The position numbers and the translations under genes were made by a program. A DNA stretch of 64,000 nt from Halomonas sp. 54_146 (GTDB lineage Bacteria > Pseudomonadota > Gammaproteobacteria > Pseudomonadales > Halomonadaceae). Below the pieces are notes generated by a model that was given only the letters and a program-made list of their open reading frames with translations, ran no database searches and was not told the DNA's origin. Positions 8,165 through 18,593 of this stretch are shown here, piece after piece; the stretch's first letter is position 1; each line of letters opens with the position of its first letter. Location: the NCBI RefSeq assembly GCF_001507855.1, contig NZ_LGEN01000006.1, positions 1 through 64,000 on the forward strand, read 5' to 3'.

Positions 8165-9364
8165 ATGCCTACTTCGCTGCTTGCGCGTTACCCTCTCGCT
8201 GTTATCGTCATCGCCCAACTGTTTGGCACCTCGCTGTGGTTTAGCGTTAACGGAGTGGGGTTGGCGCTGCAGGAAGCCGTGGGCCTGAGTGAAAGCGATC
8301 TAGGCCTGCTCACCATCGCCGTGCAGGCGGGGTTTATTACCGGCACGCTGCTGATTGCCACCACCGGGCTTGCCGACCGCGTGCGCGCCAGCCACCTGTT
8401 TGCCGTATCGGCGGTGCTAGGCGCGCTGATTAACGCGGCCTTTATTGGCGTGGCAGAAAGCGTAAGCCTCGCGGCGGTGGCACGCTTTTTTGTCGGGCTT
8501 TGCCTTGCCGGTATTTATCCGCTGGGAATGAAGCTGGTGGTGAGCTGGACACCCAGCCACGCCGGTGCAGCCCTTGGCTGGCTGGTCGGCATGCTGACCC
8601 TTGGCATTGCCTCGCCGCACTTGCTGCGGGGAGTTACCCTGCACTTGCCCTGGCAATGGCCATTGCTGCTGGCCTCTGCTCTTGCGCTGGCCGCCGCGCT
8701 GATGATTTTTCGCTTGGGCGTAGGCCCTCATCTTCCCGCTACCGCTAAAAGTGGCCGCCCCTGGGCGGGGTTAGCGGCGTTCAGGCAGCCCCGTTTTCGT
8801 GCCGCCGCGCTAGGCTATTTTGGCCACTGCTGGGAGCTGTATGCGCTGTGGGCGCTGGTGCCGTTTTTGGTGGCTAGGGAGCTTGAACGGCTAGGCGCCG
8901 CCGACAGCGCCCAGCCATGGGTAAGCTTTGCCGTTATTGCGCTGGGCCTGCCCGGCTGTGTGTTAGCTGGCTGGTGGAGCCGCCGAGTGGGCAGCGCGCG
9001 GGTAGCCTGTGTGGCACTCGCCACCTCCGGTGTGCTGTGTTTCGTTTATCCCCTGTTGGGCAGCGCATCGCCGTGGCTACTGCTCACCCTGCTAGGGATT
9101 TGGGGCATCAGCGTGATAGCCGACTCAGCGCAGTTTTCCGCCCTGGCCTCGGCCTCCGCCCCACCTGAGCGCCTCGGCGCGGCGCTGGCGATGATGAACG
9201 CTATCGGCTTTGGGCTGACCATTCCTTCCATCGCGTTAGTCACCTCCCTGTGGGCAAGCCAAGGCCCTTGGGTGATCTGGTGGCTGCTGCCTGGGCCAGT
9301 GCTGGGATTAATCGCTATGCGCGGTTTCCACCGTCGTCGTCATCTTCGTACACGCCACCCCTGA
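8165..9364 (+). CDS. Major facilitator superfamily transporter
   Basis: A 399-residue membrane protein with about 12 hydrophobic helices and a basic loop in the middle, the MFS plan. The first helix pair carries [16 protein letters not shown], followed by [24 protein letters not shown], which includes the conserved loop 2-3 D-R-x-R-like motif. The substrate is not evident; there are no drug-pump signatures I can recognise with confidence. It sits between holC and valS, where family gene orders usually have nothing, with a separate ribosome site (TGAGGG), so it is probably an insertion into an otherwise conserved block. Confidence 0.85.
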   Translation: MPTSLLARYPLAVIVIAQLFGTSLWFSVNGVGLALQEAVGLSESDLGLLTIAVQAGFITGTLLIATTGLADRVRASHLFAVSAVLGALINAAFIGVAESVSLAAVARFFVGLCLAGIYPLGMKLVVSWTPSHAGAALGWLVGMLTLGIASPHLLRGVTLHLPWQWPLLLASALALAAALMIFRLGVGPHLPATAKSGRPWAGLAAFRQPRFRAAALGYFGHCWELYALWALVPFLVARELERLGAADSAQPWVSFAVIALGLPGCVLAGWWSRRVGSARVACVALATSGVLCFVYPLLGSASPWLLLTLLGIWGISVIADSAQFSALASASAPPERLGAALAMMNAIGFGLTIPSIALVTSLWASQGPWVIWWLLPGPVLGLIAMRGFHRRRHLRTRHP

Positions 9365-9426
9365 CGACCCCACCCGAGTCGCGCTATACTTGTGCACATT
9401 TTTTGCCAGCCGTGAGCCGACTCCCC

Positions 9427-12336
9427 ATGGAAAAGACCTACCAACCCGAACAGATCGAAACCCGCTGGTACGAGCGCTGGGAAGCCGATAACCGTTTTGC
9501 CCCTTCCGGCAAGGGCGCGCCGTTTTCGATCATGATCCCCCCGCCCAACGTGACCGGCAGCCTGCACATGGGCCACGCGTTCCAGGACACCATCATGGAT
9601 ACCCTGACGCGCTGGAAGCGGATGCAGGGCAACAACACCCTGTGGCAGGTAGGCACCGACCACGCGGGCATCGCCACGCAGATGCTGGTAGAGCGTAAAA
9701 TTGCTGCCGAAGAAGGCAAAACCCGCCACGATCTCGGCCGCGAGGCGTTTATCGACAAAGTGTGGGAGTGGAAAGAGGAGTCCGGCGGCCATATCACCCG
9801 CCAGCTGCGCCGTATGGGCGCCAGCGTAGATTGGAGCCGCGAGCGCTTCACTATGGACGACGGCTTCTACAAAGCCGTGCAAGAAGTGTTTGTGCGCCTA
9901 CACGAAGAGAAACTGATCTACCGTGGCAAGCGCTTGGTGAACTGGGACCCCACCCTGCACACCGCCATTTCCGACCTGGAAGTGGAAAACAAAGAGCAGC
10001 AGGGCAGCTTCTGGCACTTCCGCTACCCGCTGGCCGACGGCGTTAAAACCGCCGATGGCAAAGAGTACGTGGTGGTGGCAACCACCCGCCCGGAAACCCT
10101 GCTCGGCGATACCGGCGTGGCGGTTAACCCAGAAGACCCGCGCTATGCATCCTTGGTCGGCAAATTTATCGAACTGCCGCTGGTCGGCCGCCGCATTCCC
10201 ATTGTGGCGGACGAGCACGCCGATATGGAAAAAGGCTCCGGCTGCGTGAAGATCACCCCCGCCCACGACTTTAACGACTACGAAGTCGGCAAGCGCCAGA
10301 ACCATCTGCTGATCAACGTCTTTACCAAGGATGCGACGATTCTTGAGCAGGCGGAAATTTTCGACCTGAAAGGCACTCCCCAGCCGGATGAAGACGCCAC
10401 CCTGCCGGCCAAGTACGCAGGGCTTGACCGCTTTGAAGCGCGTAAGCAAATCGTTGCCGACATGGACGCCCTCGGCCTGTTGGAGAAAGTCGAAGCCGTT
10501 AACAACACCCTGCCCTATGGCGATCGCTCTGGTGACGTGATTGAGCCGCTGCTCACCGACCAGTGGTTCGTCGCGGTAGAAACCCTGGCCAAGCCCGCCA
10601 TTGAAGCCGTAGAAAACGGCGATATTCAGTTTGTGCCGAAGAACTACGAAAACATGTACTTCGCCTGGATGCGTGACCTGCAAGACTGGTGTATTTCCCG
10701 CCAGCTGTGGTGGGGCCACCGCATTCCCGCCTGGTATGACGTTGAAGGCAATGTCTACGTTGCCCGCACCGAAAAAGAAGCCCGCGAGAAGCACGGCTTA
10801 GGTGCAGAGGTGGCGCTGACCCAAGATGAAGACGTCCTCGACACCTGGTTCAGCTCGGGCCTGTGGACGTTTGGCACCCTAGGCTGGCCGGAAAAAACCC
10901 CGGAGCTGGAGACCTTCCACCCTTCCAGCGTGCTGGTGACGGGTTTTGACATCATCTTCTTCTGGGTTGCCCGGATGATCATGATGACGCTGAAATTCAC
11001 CGGCGAAGTACCGTTCAAAACCGTTTATGTGCACGGTTTGGTACGCGATGGTCAGGGTCAGAAAATGTCCAAATCCAAGGGCAACGTGCTGGACCCTATC
11101 GACCTGATCGACGGCATCACGCTGGATGAACTGCTGGAAAAGCGCACCGGCAATATGATGCAGCCGAAACAGGCCAAGGCGATTGCCAAAGCGACCAAGG
11201 ACGAATTTAAAGACGGCATTGAAGCCCACGGCACCGATGCGCTGCGCTTTACGTTCCTTTCCCAAGCCACCACCGGGCGCGATATCAAGTTTGATATGAA
11301 CCGCCTGGATGGCTACCGCAACTTCTGCAATAAGCTGTGGAACGCTTCACGCTACGTGCTTATGAATGCCGAAGGTGAAGATTGCGGCGTTTCTATTGAA
11401 GGACAAGGCGTCGGTGAGGTTGAGCTTTCGCTGGCCGACCGCTGGATTATTTCCCAGCTGCAGAAAACCGAAGCCCAGGTTACCAAGGCGATGGACGAGT
11501 ACCGCTTCGACCACGCTTCCCAAGCGCTGTACGAGTTTGTTTGGAACGAGTACTGCGACTGGTACCTGGAGCTTTCTAAGCCGGTGCTGTGGGAGGATGA
11601 CGTACAGGGAAGTACTAATGCCGCGGGAGACAGGACGTCGGGAGCGGCCTCGCTAGCGAAACGCAAACGGGGAACGCGCCGCACGTTAGTACGCGTACTG
11701 GAAACCATTTTGCGCCTGGCCCACCCGATGATGCCTTATATTTCTGAGGAGATCTGGCAGCGTGTTGCACCACTGGCAGGCACCTATGTGGGTGAAGGCG
11801 CATCCATCATGGAGCAACCCTGGCCTGAAGCCGATGAGAGCAAAATTGATGAACAGGCCACCCGAGATATTGAATGGCTGAAAGGCGTAATTATCGCGGT
11901 GCGTAACATCCGCGCCGAGATGAACATCGCCCCCGGCAAGCCGCTGGACGTGCTACTCACCAAAGGCAAGCCGGAAGACGCCGAGCGCCTGGAAAGCAAC
12001 CGCCACTTCTTAGCTAAGCTTGCCAAGTTGGAAAGCGCCACCTGGCTGGCCAACCCAGACGATGCCCCGCTCTCGGCCACGCAGCTAGTGGGCGATATGG
12101 AAGTGCTGGTGCCCATGGCGGATCTGATCGACAAAGACGCCGAACTCAAACGCCTGGCTAAAGAAATCGAAAAGCAGGACAAGCTGATCGGCGGCATCGA
12201 GAAAAAACTCGGCAACGAAGGCTTTATCGCCAAAGCGCCAGACGCCGTCATCGAGAAAGAGCGCGGCAAACTGGCTGAATTCCAAGCCGCTAAAAAGCTA
12301 TTGGAAGAGCAACAGGCGAAGATTGCGGCGCTGTAA
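9427..12336 (+). CDS. valS: Valyl-tRNA synthetase
   Basis: Charges tRNA-Val with valine and edits mischarged threonine. The 969-residue product starts [11 protein letters not shown], the family's normal N terminus; an in-frame upstream extension is not used. The class I signature HMGH is at 47-50 after [13 protein letters not shown] at 546-550, the editing domain lies between, and a C-terminal coiled coil (about 890-969) ends [10 protein letters not shown]. Unusually, about 24 residues (725-748, encoded at about 11599-11670) rich in Ser, Ala, Gly, Lys and Arg interrupt the anticodon-binding domain just before the conserved [11 protein letters not shown]. That segment reads like an in-frame insertion. 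A strong terminator follows. Confidence 0.96.
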   Translation: MEKTYQPEQIETRWYERWEADNRFAPSGKGAPFSIMIPPPNVTGSLHMGHAFQDTIMDTLTRWKRMQGNNTLWQVGTDHAGIATQMLVERKIAAEEGKTRHDLGREAFIDKVWEWKEESGGHITRQLRRMGASVDWSRERFTMDDGFYKAVQEVFVRLHEEKLIYRGKRLVNWDPTLHTAISDLEVENKEQQGSFWHFRYPLADGVKTADGKEYVVVATTRPETLLGDTGVAVNPEDPRYASLVGKFIELPLVGRRIPIVADEHADMEKGSGCVKITPAHDFNDYEVGKRQNHLLINVFTKDATILEQAEIFDLKGTPQPDEDATLPAKYAGLDRFEARKQIVADMDALGLLEKVEAVNNTLPYGDRSGDVIEPLLTDQWFVAVETLAKPAIEAVENGDIQFVPKNYENMYFAWMRDLQDWCISRQLWWGHRIPAWYDVEGNVYVARTEKEAREKHGLGAEVALTQDEDVLDTWFSSGLWTFGTLGWPEKTPELETFHPSSVLVTGFDIIFFWVARMIMMTLKFTGEVPFKTVYVHGLVRDGQGQKMSKSKGNVLDPIDLIDGITLDELLEKRTGNMMQPKQAKAIAKATKDEFKDGIEAHGTDALRFTFLSQATTGRDIKFDMNRLDGYRNFCNKLWNASRYVLMNAEGEDCGVSIEGQGVGEVELSLADRWIISQLQKTEAQVTKAMDEYRFDHASQALYEFVWNEYCDWYLELSKPVLWEDDVQGSTNAAGDRTSGAASLAKRKRGTRRTLVRVLETILRLAHPMMPYISEEIWQRVAPLAGTYVGEGASIMEQPWPEADESKIDEQATRDIEWLKGVIIAVRNIRAEMNIAPGKPLDVLLTKGKPEDAERLESNRHFLAKLAKLESATWLANPDDAPLSATQLVGDMEVLVPMADLIDKDAELKRLAKEIEKQDKLIGGIEKKLGNEGFIAKAPDAVIEKERGKLAEFQAAKKLLEEQQAKIAAL

Positions 12337-12362
12337 AGCTGCTTAGTTTAGTTAAAGCCATC

Positions 12363-12392
12363 AAAACGGCACCCAACAGGGTGCCGTTTTTG
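12363..12392 (+). terminator. Rho-independent terminator after valS
   Basis: A perfect 12-bp stem AAAACGGCACCC / GGGTGCCGTTTT with loop AACA, ending in a T run. Confidence 0.92.
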
Positions 12393-12571
12393 GTTTGGTC
12401 ACCTTCTAACGGCTTGTTCAGGCCACTTCACACTCCCGACTGAGTTAACGTAACGCTTTTCTACCCCCCTTGCGCTCCACCATAACCACTTTTTCTTATA
12501 AAACGTGTAAGGTTGGTACAAGAATGGCCACTAAGTGGCATCGCTGATTCAGCAACGACACGGACTGCTCT

Positions 12572-13616
12572 ATGCCGACACCAACCGAAGCGCGCTTACA
12601 GGCGCTGGCAACCGAACTAAAGCGGGCCGGGATTGTGTACCGTGAGCTTACGCCCATGGCAGACACCGGGCTTGCTCACGACCACGTGTGGGTTCATCGC
12701 AGCGGTGGCGATGATTGGGTGGCGCGGCTGCCCAAGCAGAGCCAGATGAACCTTCCGCCTGAAGAAAATCTTGCTTATCAAACCGCCTGTTATCAGCGCG
12801 CCAGCCAAGGTGGGCACACGCCGAAAATTTATGACGCCCTGCCCGCCCAGCGACGCATTGCCCCGGGGTGGATTGCTGGTTGAGGCTATTCGTGGCCGCT
12901 TGGCTAAACTGCCAGAAGACCTGCCCGCCATTGCAAAAGCCCTGGCCAGCCTACACCGCCAGCCGCTGCCCAGCGAAGCCGAACGTGCGCCGCTGCTGGC
13001 CCCTGAAAACTCATGGCAGGCGATGGTGGAGGAAGTACGCCAGCAGGCGAACTGGCTGGGCGATGCGCAACTTTCCCGTAAAGTTACCCAGCGCATTAAG
13101 CAGGAGCTGGATTTACTGCCACCCCGCTTAAACGATGACACGCCTGCACTGATTAGCTTTGATACCCACCCTGGCAATTTTTTAATCGCTGACGATGGCC
13201 GCGCAGTGCTGGTGGATTTAGAGAAATGTCGCTATGGCCTGCCCGGGGTCGACCTTGCTCATACCTCGCTTTACACCTCGACCACCTGGGATATCAATAG
13301 CCAAGCCGTCTTGAGCTTAGCGGACGTTGTGGCCTTTTACCGCTGCTGGCAATCTGCCCTGGAAACGTCGCCCGATACCGACACCCTGGTCGCCTGCCGC
13401 CGCGCCACCTGGCTGTGGTCGTTGACCTGGTGTGCCAAGTGGCGCGCACAGCACTTAAACGCCAAAGATGCCCAACAGCGCGGGGAAGATTGGTCGGCAG
13501 AACTCACCGACCCCGCCGTGATTGACCACGTGCGCGACCGCGTTGAGCACTATCTATCGTTGAACGTTATTGATCACGTTCATAGCGAGCTTCAGCGCTT
13601 GCAGGTTTCCCTATAA
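12572..13616 (+). pseudogene. APH/choline-kinase-fold phosphotransferase, frameshifted
   Basis: Two overlapping reading frames together make one protein of about 347 residues with the aminoglycoside/choline kinase fold. The first frame (12572-12883) holds the N-lobe (AHDHVWVHRSGGDDWVARLP, then ENLAYQTACYQRAS). The second, ending at 13616, holds the C-lobe with catalytic-loop-like DTHPGNFL and the metal-binding VLVDLEKCRYG. Removing one base from the CCCCGGGG run at 12861-12868 restores a continuous frame reading APGGLLVEAIRGRL. Either the gene is inactivated by a +1 slip in this homopolymer or the base is a sequencing error. It precedes a YnjBCD-type importer by 30 bp, so a role in phosphorylating the imported compound (as with thiamine kinase relatives) is a guess from context. 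Confidence 0.8.
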
Positions 13617-13646
13617 CAACTGCGCCTTCTAAAAAAGAGATCTTCA

Positions 13647-14864
13647 ATGCCTATTAACCGTCACCCTCATCGTCTCGCTATCGCCACCGCAATGCTCGCT
13701 CTTACGCCGCTTGCCATGGCCAACCCTGACCCCAGCGATTGGCAAGGCATTGTGGCAGAAGCCGAAGGCCAAACCGTTTACTGGAATGCCTGGGGCGGCG
13801 ATACACGCACCAATCGCTACATTGAGTGGGTGGCCCAGCAAATGCAGGCGCAGCACAACGTCGATGTGGAGCATGTAAAGCTGGACGATACCAGCAGTGC
13901 GGTGGCGCGGGTGCTGGCGGAGAGGCAGGCGGGTAACAATGACGATGGCAGTATCGATCTGATTTGGATCAACGGTGAGAACTTTGCTGCAATGCGCGCA
14001 AGCGACCTGCTGTTTGGCCCCTTCGCTGAATCGCTACCCAATTTTGCGCTCACCAATGCCGCCGATAATCCCGAAGTGGTGACCGACTTCACGTTACCTA
14101 CAGAAGGCTATGAGTCACCCTGGGGCAAAGCGCAAATCACCTTCTATTACGACAGCGCTCAAACCGAAACACCGCCCGAGGATATGCAAGCACTCCTTGA
14201 ATGGGCCGAAGCCCACCCCGGACAGTTTAGCTATCCACGTATACCGGACTTCACCGGCAGCACCTTTTTAAAGCAGGCACTGATTGAGCTGACTGAACAG
14301 GATGAGGCGCTTTATCAGCCCGTTGCAGAGAGTGATTTCGAAGCCGTAACAAAGCCGCTGTGGGCTTACTTGGATGCGCTGCACCCTCATCTTTGGCGCA
14401 GTGGTCGCAGCTTCCCAGAATCTGGCCCCAACTTGCGCACGCTGATGAGCGACGGCGAACTCAGCTTGGCCTTCTCCTTCTACCCGACAGAGGCTGCCGT
14501 GGCAGTGATGGAGTATGAGCTGCCAGAGAGCGTGCGCAGTTACGTGCTGGAAGGCGGCACGCTGGGGAACGTTCACTTTGTAGCGATCCCTTATAACTCG
14601 CCGCATAAAGCCGGTGCGATGCTGCTGGCCGACTTTTTGCTATCGCCCGAAGCCCAGGCCCAAAAGCAGTCGCTGGCGATGTGGGGCGACCGCAGCGTGC
14701 TGGATATCGAGCAGCTAGACACCGATGCCCAAGCGCTGTTTGAACAGGGTGAGCGCCACCCTTCCGAGCTACCGGCAGATGCACTCTCGAACACCCTGCC
14801 CGAACCACACCCAAGCTGGATGACCGCGCTGCAAGAGGCGTGGCAAAAGCGCTACGTAAACTAA
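13647..14864 (+). CDS. ABC transporter substrate-binding protein, YnjB family
   Basis: Periplasmic solute-binding component of a YnjBCD-type importer. The 405-residue product has a signal peptide cleaved near AMA at residue 25. The mature part opens with a YWNAWGGDTRTNRYIEWV segment, then VKLDDTSSAVARVLAERQAG and DLIWINGENFAAM, which I recognise as YnjB hallmarks. The family has been linked to thiamine or related uptake only by comparative genomics, so the substrate is unknown. It starts a tightly packed run: binding protein, fused permease (3-nt gap) and ATPase (ATGA overlap). Confidence 0.88.
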   Translation: MPINRHPHRLAIATAMLALTPLAMANPDPSDWQGIVAEAEGQTVYWNAWGGDTRTNRYIEWVAQQMQAQHNVDVEHVKLDDTSSAVARVLAERQAGNNDDGSIDLIWINGENFAAMRASDLLFGPFAESLPNFALTNAADNPEVVTDFTLPTEGYESPWGKAQITFYYDSAQTETPPEDMQALLEWAEAHPGQFSYPRIPDFTGSTFLKQALIELTEQDEALYQPVAESDFEAVTKPLWAYLDALHPHLWRSGRSFPESGPNLRTLMSDGELSLAFSFYPTEAAVAVMEYELPESVRSYVLEGGTLGNVHFVAIPYNSPHKAGAMLLADFLLSPEAQAQKQSLAMWGDRSVLDIEQLDTDAQALFEQGERHPSELPADALSNTLPEPHPSWMTALQEAWQKRYVN

Positions 14865-14867
14865 GCG

Positions 14868-16580
14868 ATGCGGCTTCGTCTGGCCCCTCTTCGCCTAGCT
14901 CCTCTTAGCTTAGCGCCGTGGGTGTTGATGAGCGTATTGGTGCTGCCGTTAGCGGCAGGCCTGCTGATGGTCATTCTCCCCGCGTTTGGTTACTTGCCAG
15001 CACTTGGCGGCGAGACGTTTAACGTTGATGCATGGCAAGCGCTTTGGCAGCGCCCAGGGCTACACCGCTCCATACTGCTGAGCTATGCGAGCGGGCTGAT
15101 CACCACGTTGGTGGCGCTCTCTATCGTGGTGCTGTTTCTGGCCGCCAGCCAGGGCACTTGGGTAGACCGCAGCATTCGCCGGCTGGTCTCACCGCTGCTA
15201 GCCATTCCTCATGCGGCGGTGGCCTTTGGCTTGGCCTTTCTTATCGCCCCTTCCGGGCTGTTGGTGCGCTGGATCTCGCCTGGGCTGACCGGCTGGGAGC
15301 GCCCGCCTGATGTGCTGATCGTCAACGACCCGTTAGGGCTTGCGCTGATGGCGGGGCTGGTGCTTAAAGAAGTGCCCTTTTTACTGTTGATGTGCCTGGC
15401 GGCGCTGCCCCAGCTGGGTGCTGAAAAGCGCGTCACGCTGGCGCGCTCGCTGGGCTACTCGGCAAGTATTGCCTGGCTGAAAAGTGTCTTGCCGGTGCTA
15501 TATCCATTAATTCGGCTGCCGGTGTATGCGGTGATTGCCTACGCCACCTCGGTGGTGGATATGGCTATGATTCTTGGCCCCACCCTGCCGCCAACGCTGA
15601 GCGTGTCGATTCTTAGCTGGTTCAATGACCCAGACCTGGAGCGCCGTTATATGGCCTCTGCCGGTGCCGTGCTGCAGCTTGGGGTCACCCTGGCAGCGCT
15701 ATTGACCTGGTGGCTTGGCGAGCAGTGCGTCAAGCGGTTCAGCCAAGGCTGGCTGGTAAATGGGGCACGAAACACTGGCGCATTGGCGGTTGCCATCAGC
15801 GGCCGGGTGTTGCTGGCCACCACCACGCTGCTGGCCATCAGCGCGATTGGGGGGCTGGTGATCTTCTCGCTGGCCGGTTTTTGGCGTTTTCCAGATGCGC
15901 TGCCGAGTACGTTTACACTGGATCATTGGCAGCGCATTTTGCCTAGTGTGGCCACGCCACTGCTGAATACGCTAAGCGTGGGGCTCGCTGCCACGCTAAT
16001 GGCTGCCGTGCTGGTGGTAGCAACGCTTGAAAACGCGGTACGCCACCATTTGCCGGTCAGCCGCTCCCAGTGGCTGCTGTACCTTCCGCTGATTGTGCCT
16101 CAGGTCGCCTTTCTGTTTGGCTTAGTGGTCGCGGCGGAAAGTATTAACGTTCGCCCCCAGCTGGCGTTAGTCATTGCGGCTCATTTGCTGTTTGTGGCGC
16201 CTTATCTTTACCTCTCGCTGTCGGAAGCGTACCGGCGCCTGGACCCACGCTGGGTGCAGGTGGCTCACTCCCTTGGGGTAGGCCCCTGGCGGGCGTTTTG
16301 GCGGGTGCGCCTGCCACTGCTGTTAGCCCCGCTGCTCACCGCCTGCGCCGTTAGCTTAGCGGTGAGTATTGGCCAATATTTGCCCACGCTGTTACTAGGC
16401 GGCGGGCGCGTTCCCACCATTACCACTGAAGCGGTGGCCATGGCCTCCGGCGGTAATCGGCGTTTAATTGCCGTGCTGGCGCTCATCCAGGCGCTGCTGC
16501 CCTTTATTGGCTTTAGCTTGGCGCTGTTAATCCCGCGGTTAGTGTGGGCAAAACGCCGCCAGATGCGAGGAGCGGCATGA
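14868..16580 (+). CDS. ABC transporter permease, double-domain YnjC type
   Basis: Inner-membrane permease of the importer. The 570-residue product contains two tandem binding-protein-dependent permease domains (about 50-290 and 330-560), each with an EAA-like cytoplasmic loop: SLGYSASIAWLKSVLPVLYPLI in the first and SLGVGPWRAFWRVRLPLLLAP in the second. A single chain therefore replaces the usual permease pair, as in YnjC and the Fe3+/thiamine-type permeases. Its TGA overlaps the ATG of the ATPase gene. No substrate signature is visible. Confidence 0.88.
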   Translation: MRLRLAPLRLAPLSLAPWVLMSVLVLPLAAGLLMVILPAFGYLPALGGETFNVDAWQALWQRPGLHRSILLSYASGLITTLVALSIVVLFLAASQGTWVDRSIRRLVSPLLAIPHAAVAFGLAFLIAPSGLLVRWISPGLTGWERPPDVLIVNDPLGLALMAGLVLKEVPFLLLMCLAALPQLGAEKRVTLARSLGYSASIAWLKSVLPVLYPLIRLPVYAVIAYATSVVDMAMILGPTLPPTLSVSILSWFNDPDLERRYMASAGAVLQLGVTLAALLTWWLGEQCVKRFSQGWLVNGARNTGALAVAISGRVLLATTTLLAISAIGGLVIFSLAGFWRFPDALPSTFTLDHWQRILPSVATPLLNTLSVGLAATLMAAVLVVATLENAVRHHLPVSRSQWLLYLPLIVPQVAFLFGLVVAAESINVRPQLALVIAAHLLFVAPYLYLSLSEAYRRLDPRWVQVAHSLGVGPWRAFWRVRLPLLLAPLLTACAVSLAVSIGQYLPTLLLGGGRVPTITTEAVAMASGGNRRLIAVLALIQALLPFIGFSLALLIPRLVWAKRRQMRGAA

Positions 16581-17212
16581 CCCCCAACCTTCACACGTTG
16601 CATATCAAACAGATCGCTATCACGCTGGCAGGCGAAACGTTGCTGGCCATGCACCGTGACATTGCGCCTGGCGAAGTGTTAACCGTAATGGGCCCTTCCG
16701 GCTCGGGAAAGTCCACGCTACTGGCCTATCTGGCAGGCTTTTTATCGCCCGCGTTTCAGTCCCAAGGTGAGGTTTATCTTGGCGATAAACGCCTGGACAC
16801 ACTGCCCGCCGAACAGCGTGGCATTGGCCTGCTGTTTCAGGACCCGATGCTATTTCCGCATTTAAGCGTTGGCGGCAATTTGCGCTTTGGCCTACCCCGG
16901 CGAACCAACGATAAAACCCAGCAGGTGGCAAAGGCGCTGGAACAGGTGGGGCTTTCAGGCTTTGAAGCCCGCGACCCGGCCACGCTTTCCGGCGGCCAGC
17001 AGGCACGCGTGGCGCTGATGCGCCTGCTGCTTTCACAGCCACGGGCAGTGCTGCTGGATGAGCCGTTTTCCAAGCTGGATACGGCGCTACGCCAGGAGAT
17101 GCGCACGCTGGTGTTTGGCCAGTTGCGGGCCGCTGGCCTGCCTGCGTTACTGGTCACCCACGATGAAGCCGATGCCAATGCCGCTGGAGGACCAATCATT
17201 GCCCTTGGTTAA
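16577..17212 (+). CDS. ABC transporter ATP-binding protein, YnjD family
   Basis: ATPase of the importer. The 211-residue product has Walker A GPSGSGKST, a Q loop in LLFQDPMLFPHL, the signature LSGGQQARVALMR, Walker B AVLLDEPFSKLD and the H-loop LLVTHDEADA. I chose the ATG at 16577, which overlaps the permease stop (ATGA) and has GAGGAG upstream; a longer GTG-initiated frame has no ribosome site. The protein is short, lacking the regulatory C-terminal extension of CysA/PotA ATPases, as is usual for YnjD. Confidence 0.9.
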   Translation: MTPNLHTLHIKQIAITLAGETLLAMHRDIAPGEVLTVMGPSGSGKSTLLAYLAGFLSPAFQSQGEVYLGDKRLDTLPAEQRGIGLLFQDPMLFPHLSVGGNLRFGLPRRTNDKTQQVAKALEQVGLSGFEARDPATLSGGQQARVALMRLLLSQPRAVLLDEPFSKLDTALRQEMRTLVFGQLRAAGLPALLVTHDEADANAAGGPIIALG

Positions 17213-17906
17213 CCCAGATGCTGAACCGCCTACGCTTAGTATTGTGATTCCGATGCTGAACGAGGCCGCGGGTATTCAGGCCATGCTGGCAGGGCTTCAA
17301 CCGCTGCGAGAGACAGGCGTGGAAATCATTGTGGTGGATGGCGGCAGTCAAGATAGCAGCATTCAAATCGCCACTCCGCTGGCGGATCGAGTGCTTAGCA
17401 GCACGCCAGGGCGAGCACGCCAAATGAACCTGGGCGCACAACATACCAGCGCACCCGCACTGTTATTTCTACATGCCGACACCTACCTGCCCAAGAACGC
17501 CGTTGAGCAGGTCGCCCAAGCGCTGAACACACACTGCTGGGGGCGCTTTGATATTCACCTTGAAGGCCACAGCCGCTGGCTGCCCATGGTGAGCTGGATG
17601 ATGAATCAGCGCTCGCGGCTTACCGGCATTGCCACCGGCGACCAGGGCATGTTTCTACGCCGTAAGACGTTTGACGCCGTGGGCGGCTTTCCCGAACAGC
17701 CGCTGATGGAAGATATCGAGCTGTCTAAACGGCTCAAGCGGCTGTCTCGGCCCGCCTGTTTGAAGGCGAAAGTGATAAGCTCGGGCAGGCGCTGGGATCA
17801 GTTCGGCGCGTGGAAAACCATCCGTTTAATGTGGCGGCTGCGCTACCGCTACTGGCGCGGCGTTAGCGCCACCCAACTGGCCAAGGAGTATCGCGATGCA
17901 CGTTAA
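17199..17906 (+). CDS. Family 2 glycosyltransferase, TIGR04283 type
   Basis: A GT-A fold transferase of the group named 'transferase 2, rSAM/selenodomain-associated', later annotated as arsenosugar biosynthesis glycosyltransferase. Visible motifs are LSIVIPMLNEA, the nucleotide-binding IIVVDGGSQDSS, FLHADTYLP with the metal-binding DxD-like aspartate, GDQGMFLRR and MEDIELSKRLKR. The start is uncertain: TTG at 17199 has GGAGG 8 nt upstream and overlaps the ATPase gene by only 14 nt; ATG codons at 17163, 17172 and 17178 are alternatives. It overlaps the next gene by 11 nt. The acceptor is unknown. Confidence 0.82.
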   Translation: MPLVNPDAEPPTLSIVIPMLNEAAGIQAMLAGLQPLRETGVEIIVVDGGSQDSSIQIATPLADRVLSSTPGRARQMNLGAQHTSAPALLFLHADTYLPKNAVEQVAQALNTHCWGRFDIHLEGHSRWLPMVSWMMNQRSRLTGIATGDQGMFLRRKTFDAVGGFPEQPLMEDIELSKRLKRLSRPACLKAKVISSGRRWDQFGAWKTIRLMWRLRYRYWRGVSATQLAKEYRDAR

Positions 17907-18516
17907 AAGCGAGGTGCTACCCCACTTGCACCTACTGGCCAAGGCACCGCTGCCCGGGCAGGCTAAAACGCGCCTGTCGCCTTTACTGGGTGCCGAGGGC
18001 GCGGCTAATGCCCACGCAGAACTGGTACGCCACTGCGTCGCCAGCGCCTGCCAAGCGTTGCCTGCCGAAAAAATCACGCTATGGACCGCGCTTGATCACG
18101 CACATCCGCTATTTATCGAGCTTCGCGAGGCATTTGGTGTGACGTTACGCGCCCAGCCAGAGGGCGATTTAGGCGCACGGGTTCGCTACGCCCTAAACAG
18201 TACCCCAGGGCCTGCCATGTTAATGGGCAGCGACTGCCCGAGCATTACCAGCGCGCTGATAACTACCTGCGCGCAGCAGTTGGCCAACTTTGAAGTGGTG
18301 ATTTTGCCCGCTGAAGATGGCGGCTACGGTTTAATCGGCACCCATCACGACTACCCCGCGTTGTTTGAAGGTATTCCATGGGGGACCCAAAGCGTGCTAA
18401 CCACCACTCAGCAGCGCATTGAATCATTGGGCCTACGCGCCGCCTACCCCGCGACCATTTGGGATGTAGACCGCCCCGACGACTGGCAACGCTGGAAGGC
18501 GCTCGAAAACCGCTGA
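17896..18516 (+). CDS. DUF2064/CofC-like nucleotidyltransferase, TIGR04282 type
   Basis: A 206-residue protein of the group 'transferase 1, rSAM/selenodomain-associated' (glycosyltransferase-like, related to CofC). The N terminus LLAKAPLPGQAKTRLSPLLG matches the phosphate-binding KxPxxGxxKTRL motif of the family; LMGSDCPSI carries the metal-binding aspartate and PAEDGGYGLIG is the second conserved block. It is preceded by AAGGAG and overlaps the TIGR04283 gene, so the two are translated as a pair, as is usual for this couple in other genomes. Confidence 0.85.
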   Translation: MHVKSEVLPHLHLLAKAPLPGQAKTRLSPLLGAEGAANAHAELVRHCVASACQALPAEKITLWTALDHAHPLFIELREAFGVTLRAQPEGDLGARVRYALNSTPGPAMLMGSDCPSITSALITTCAQQLANFEVVILPAEDGGYGLIGTHHDYPALFEGIPWGTQSVLTTTQQRIESLGLRAAYPATIWDVDRPDDWQRWKALENR

Positions 18517-18593
18517 TTAGCCGTTCCGGTGTAAGGAAACACGCCGCACGCTCACTGATTATCCCCCCTTAATGGCTTTCGCTGGAGACGACC

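Noticed and set aside
9898-10794. A 298-codon minus-strand ORF inside valS
   Set aside because: Long antisense shadow of a GC-rich conserved gene; no ribosome site or domain.
12393-12571. TPP riboswitch upstream of the kinase/YnjBCD cluster
   Set aside because: The conserved CUGAGA and ACCUGA-type thi-box elements are absent, so a thiamine link is not supported by regulation.
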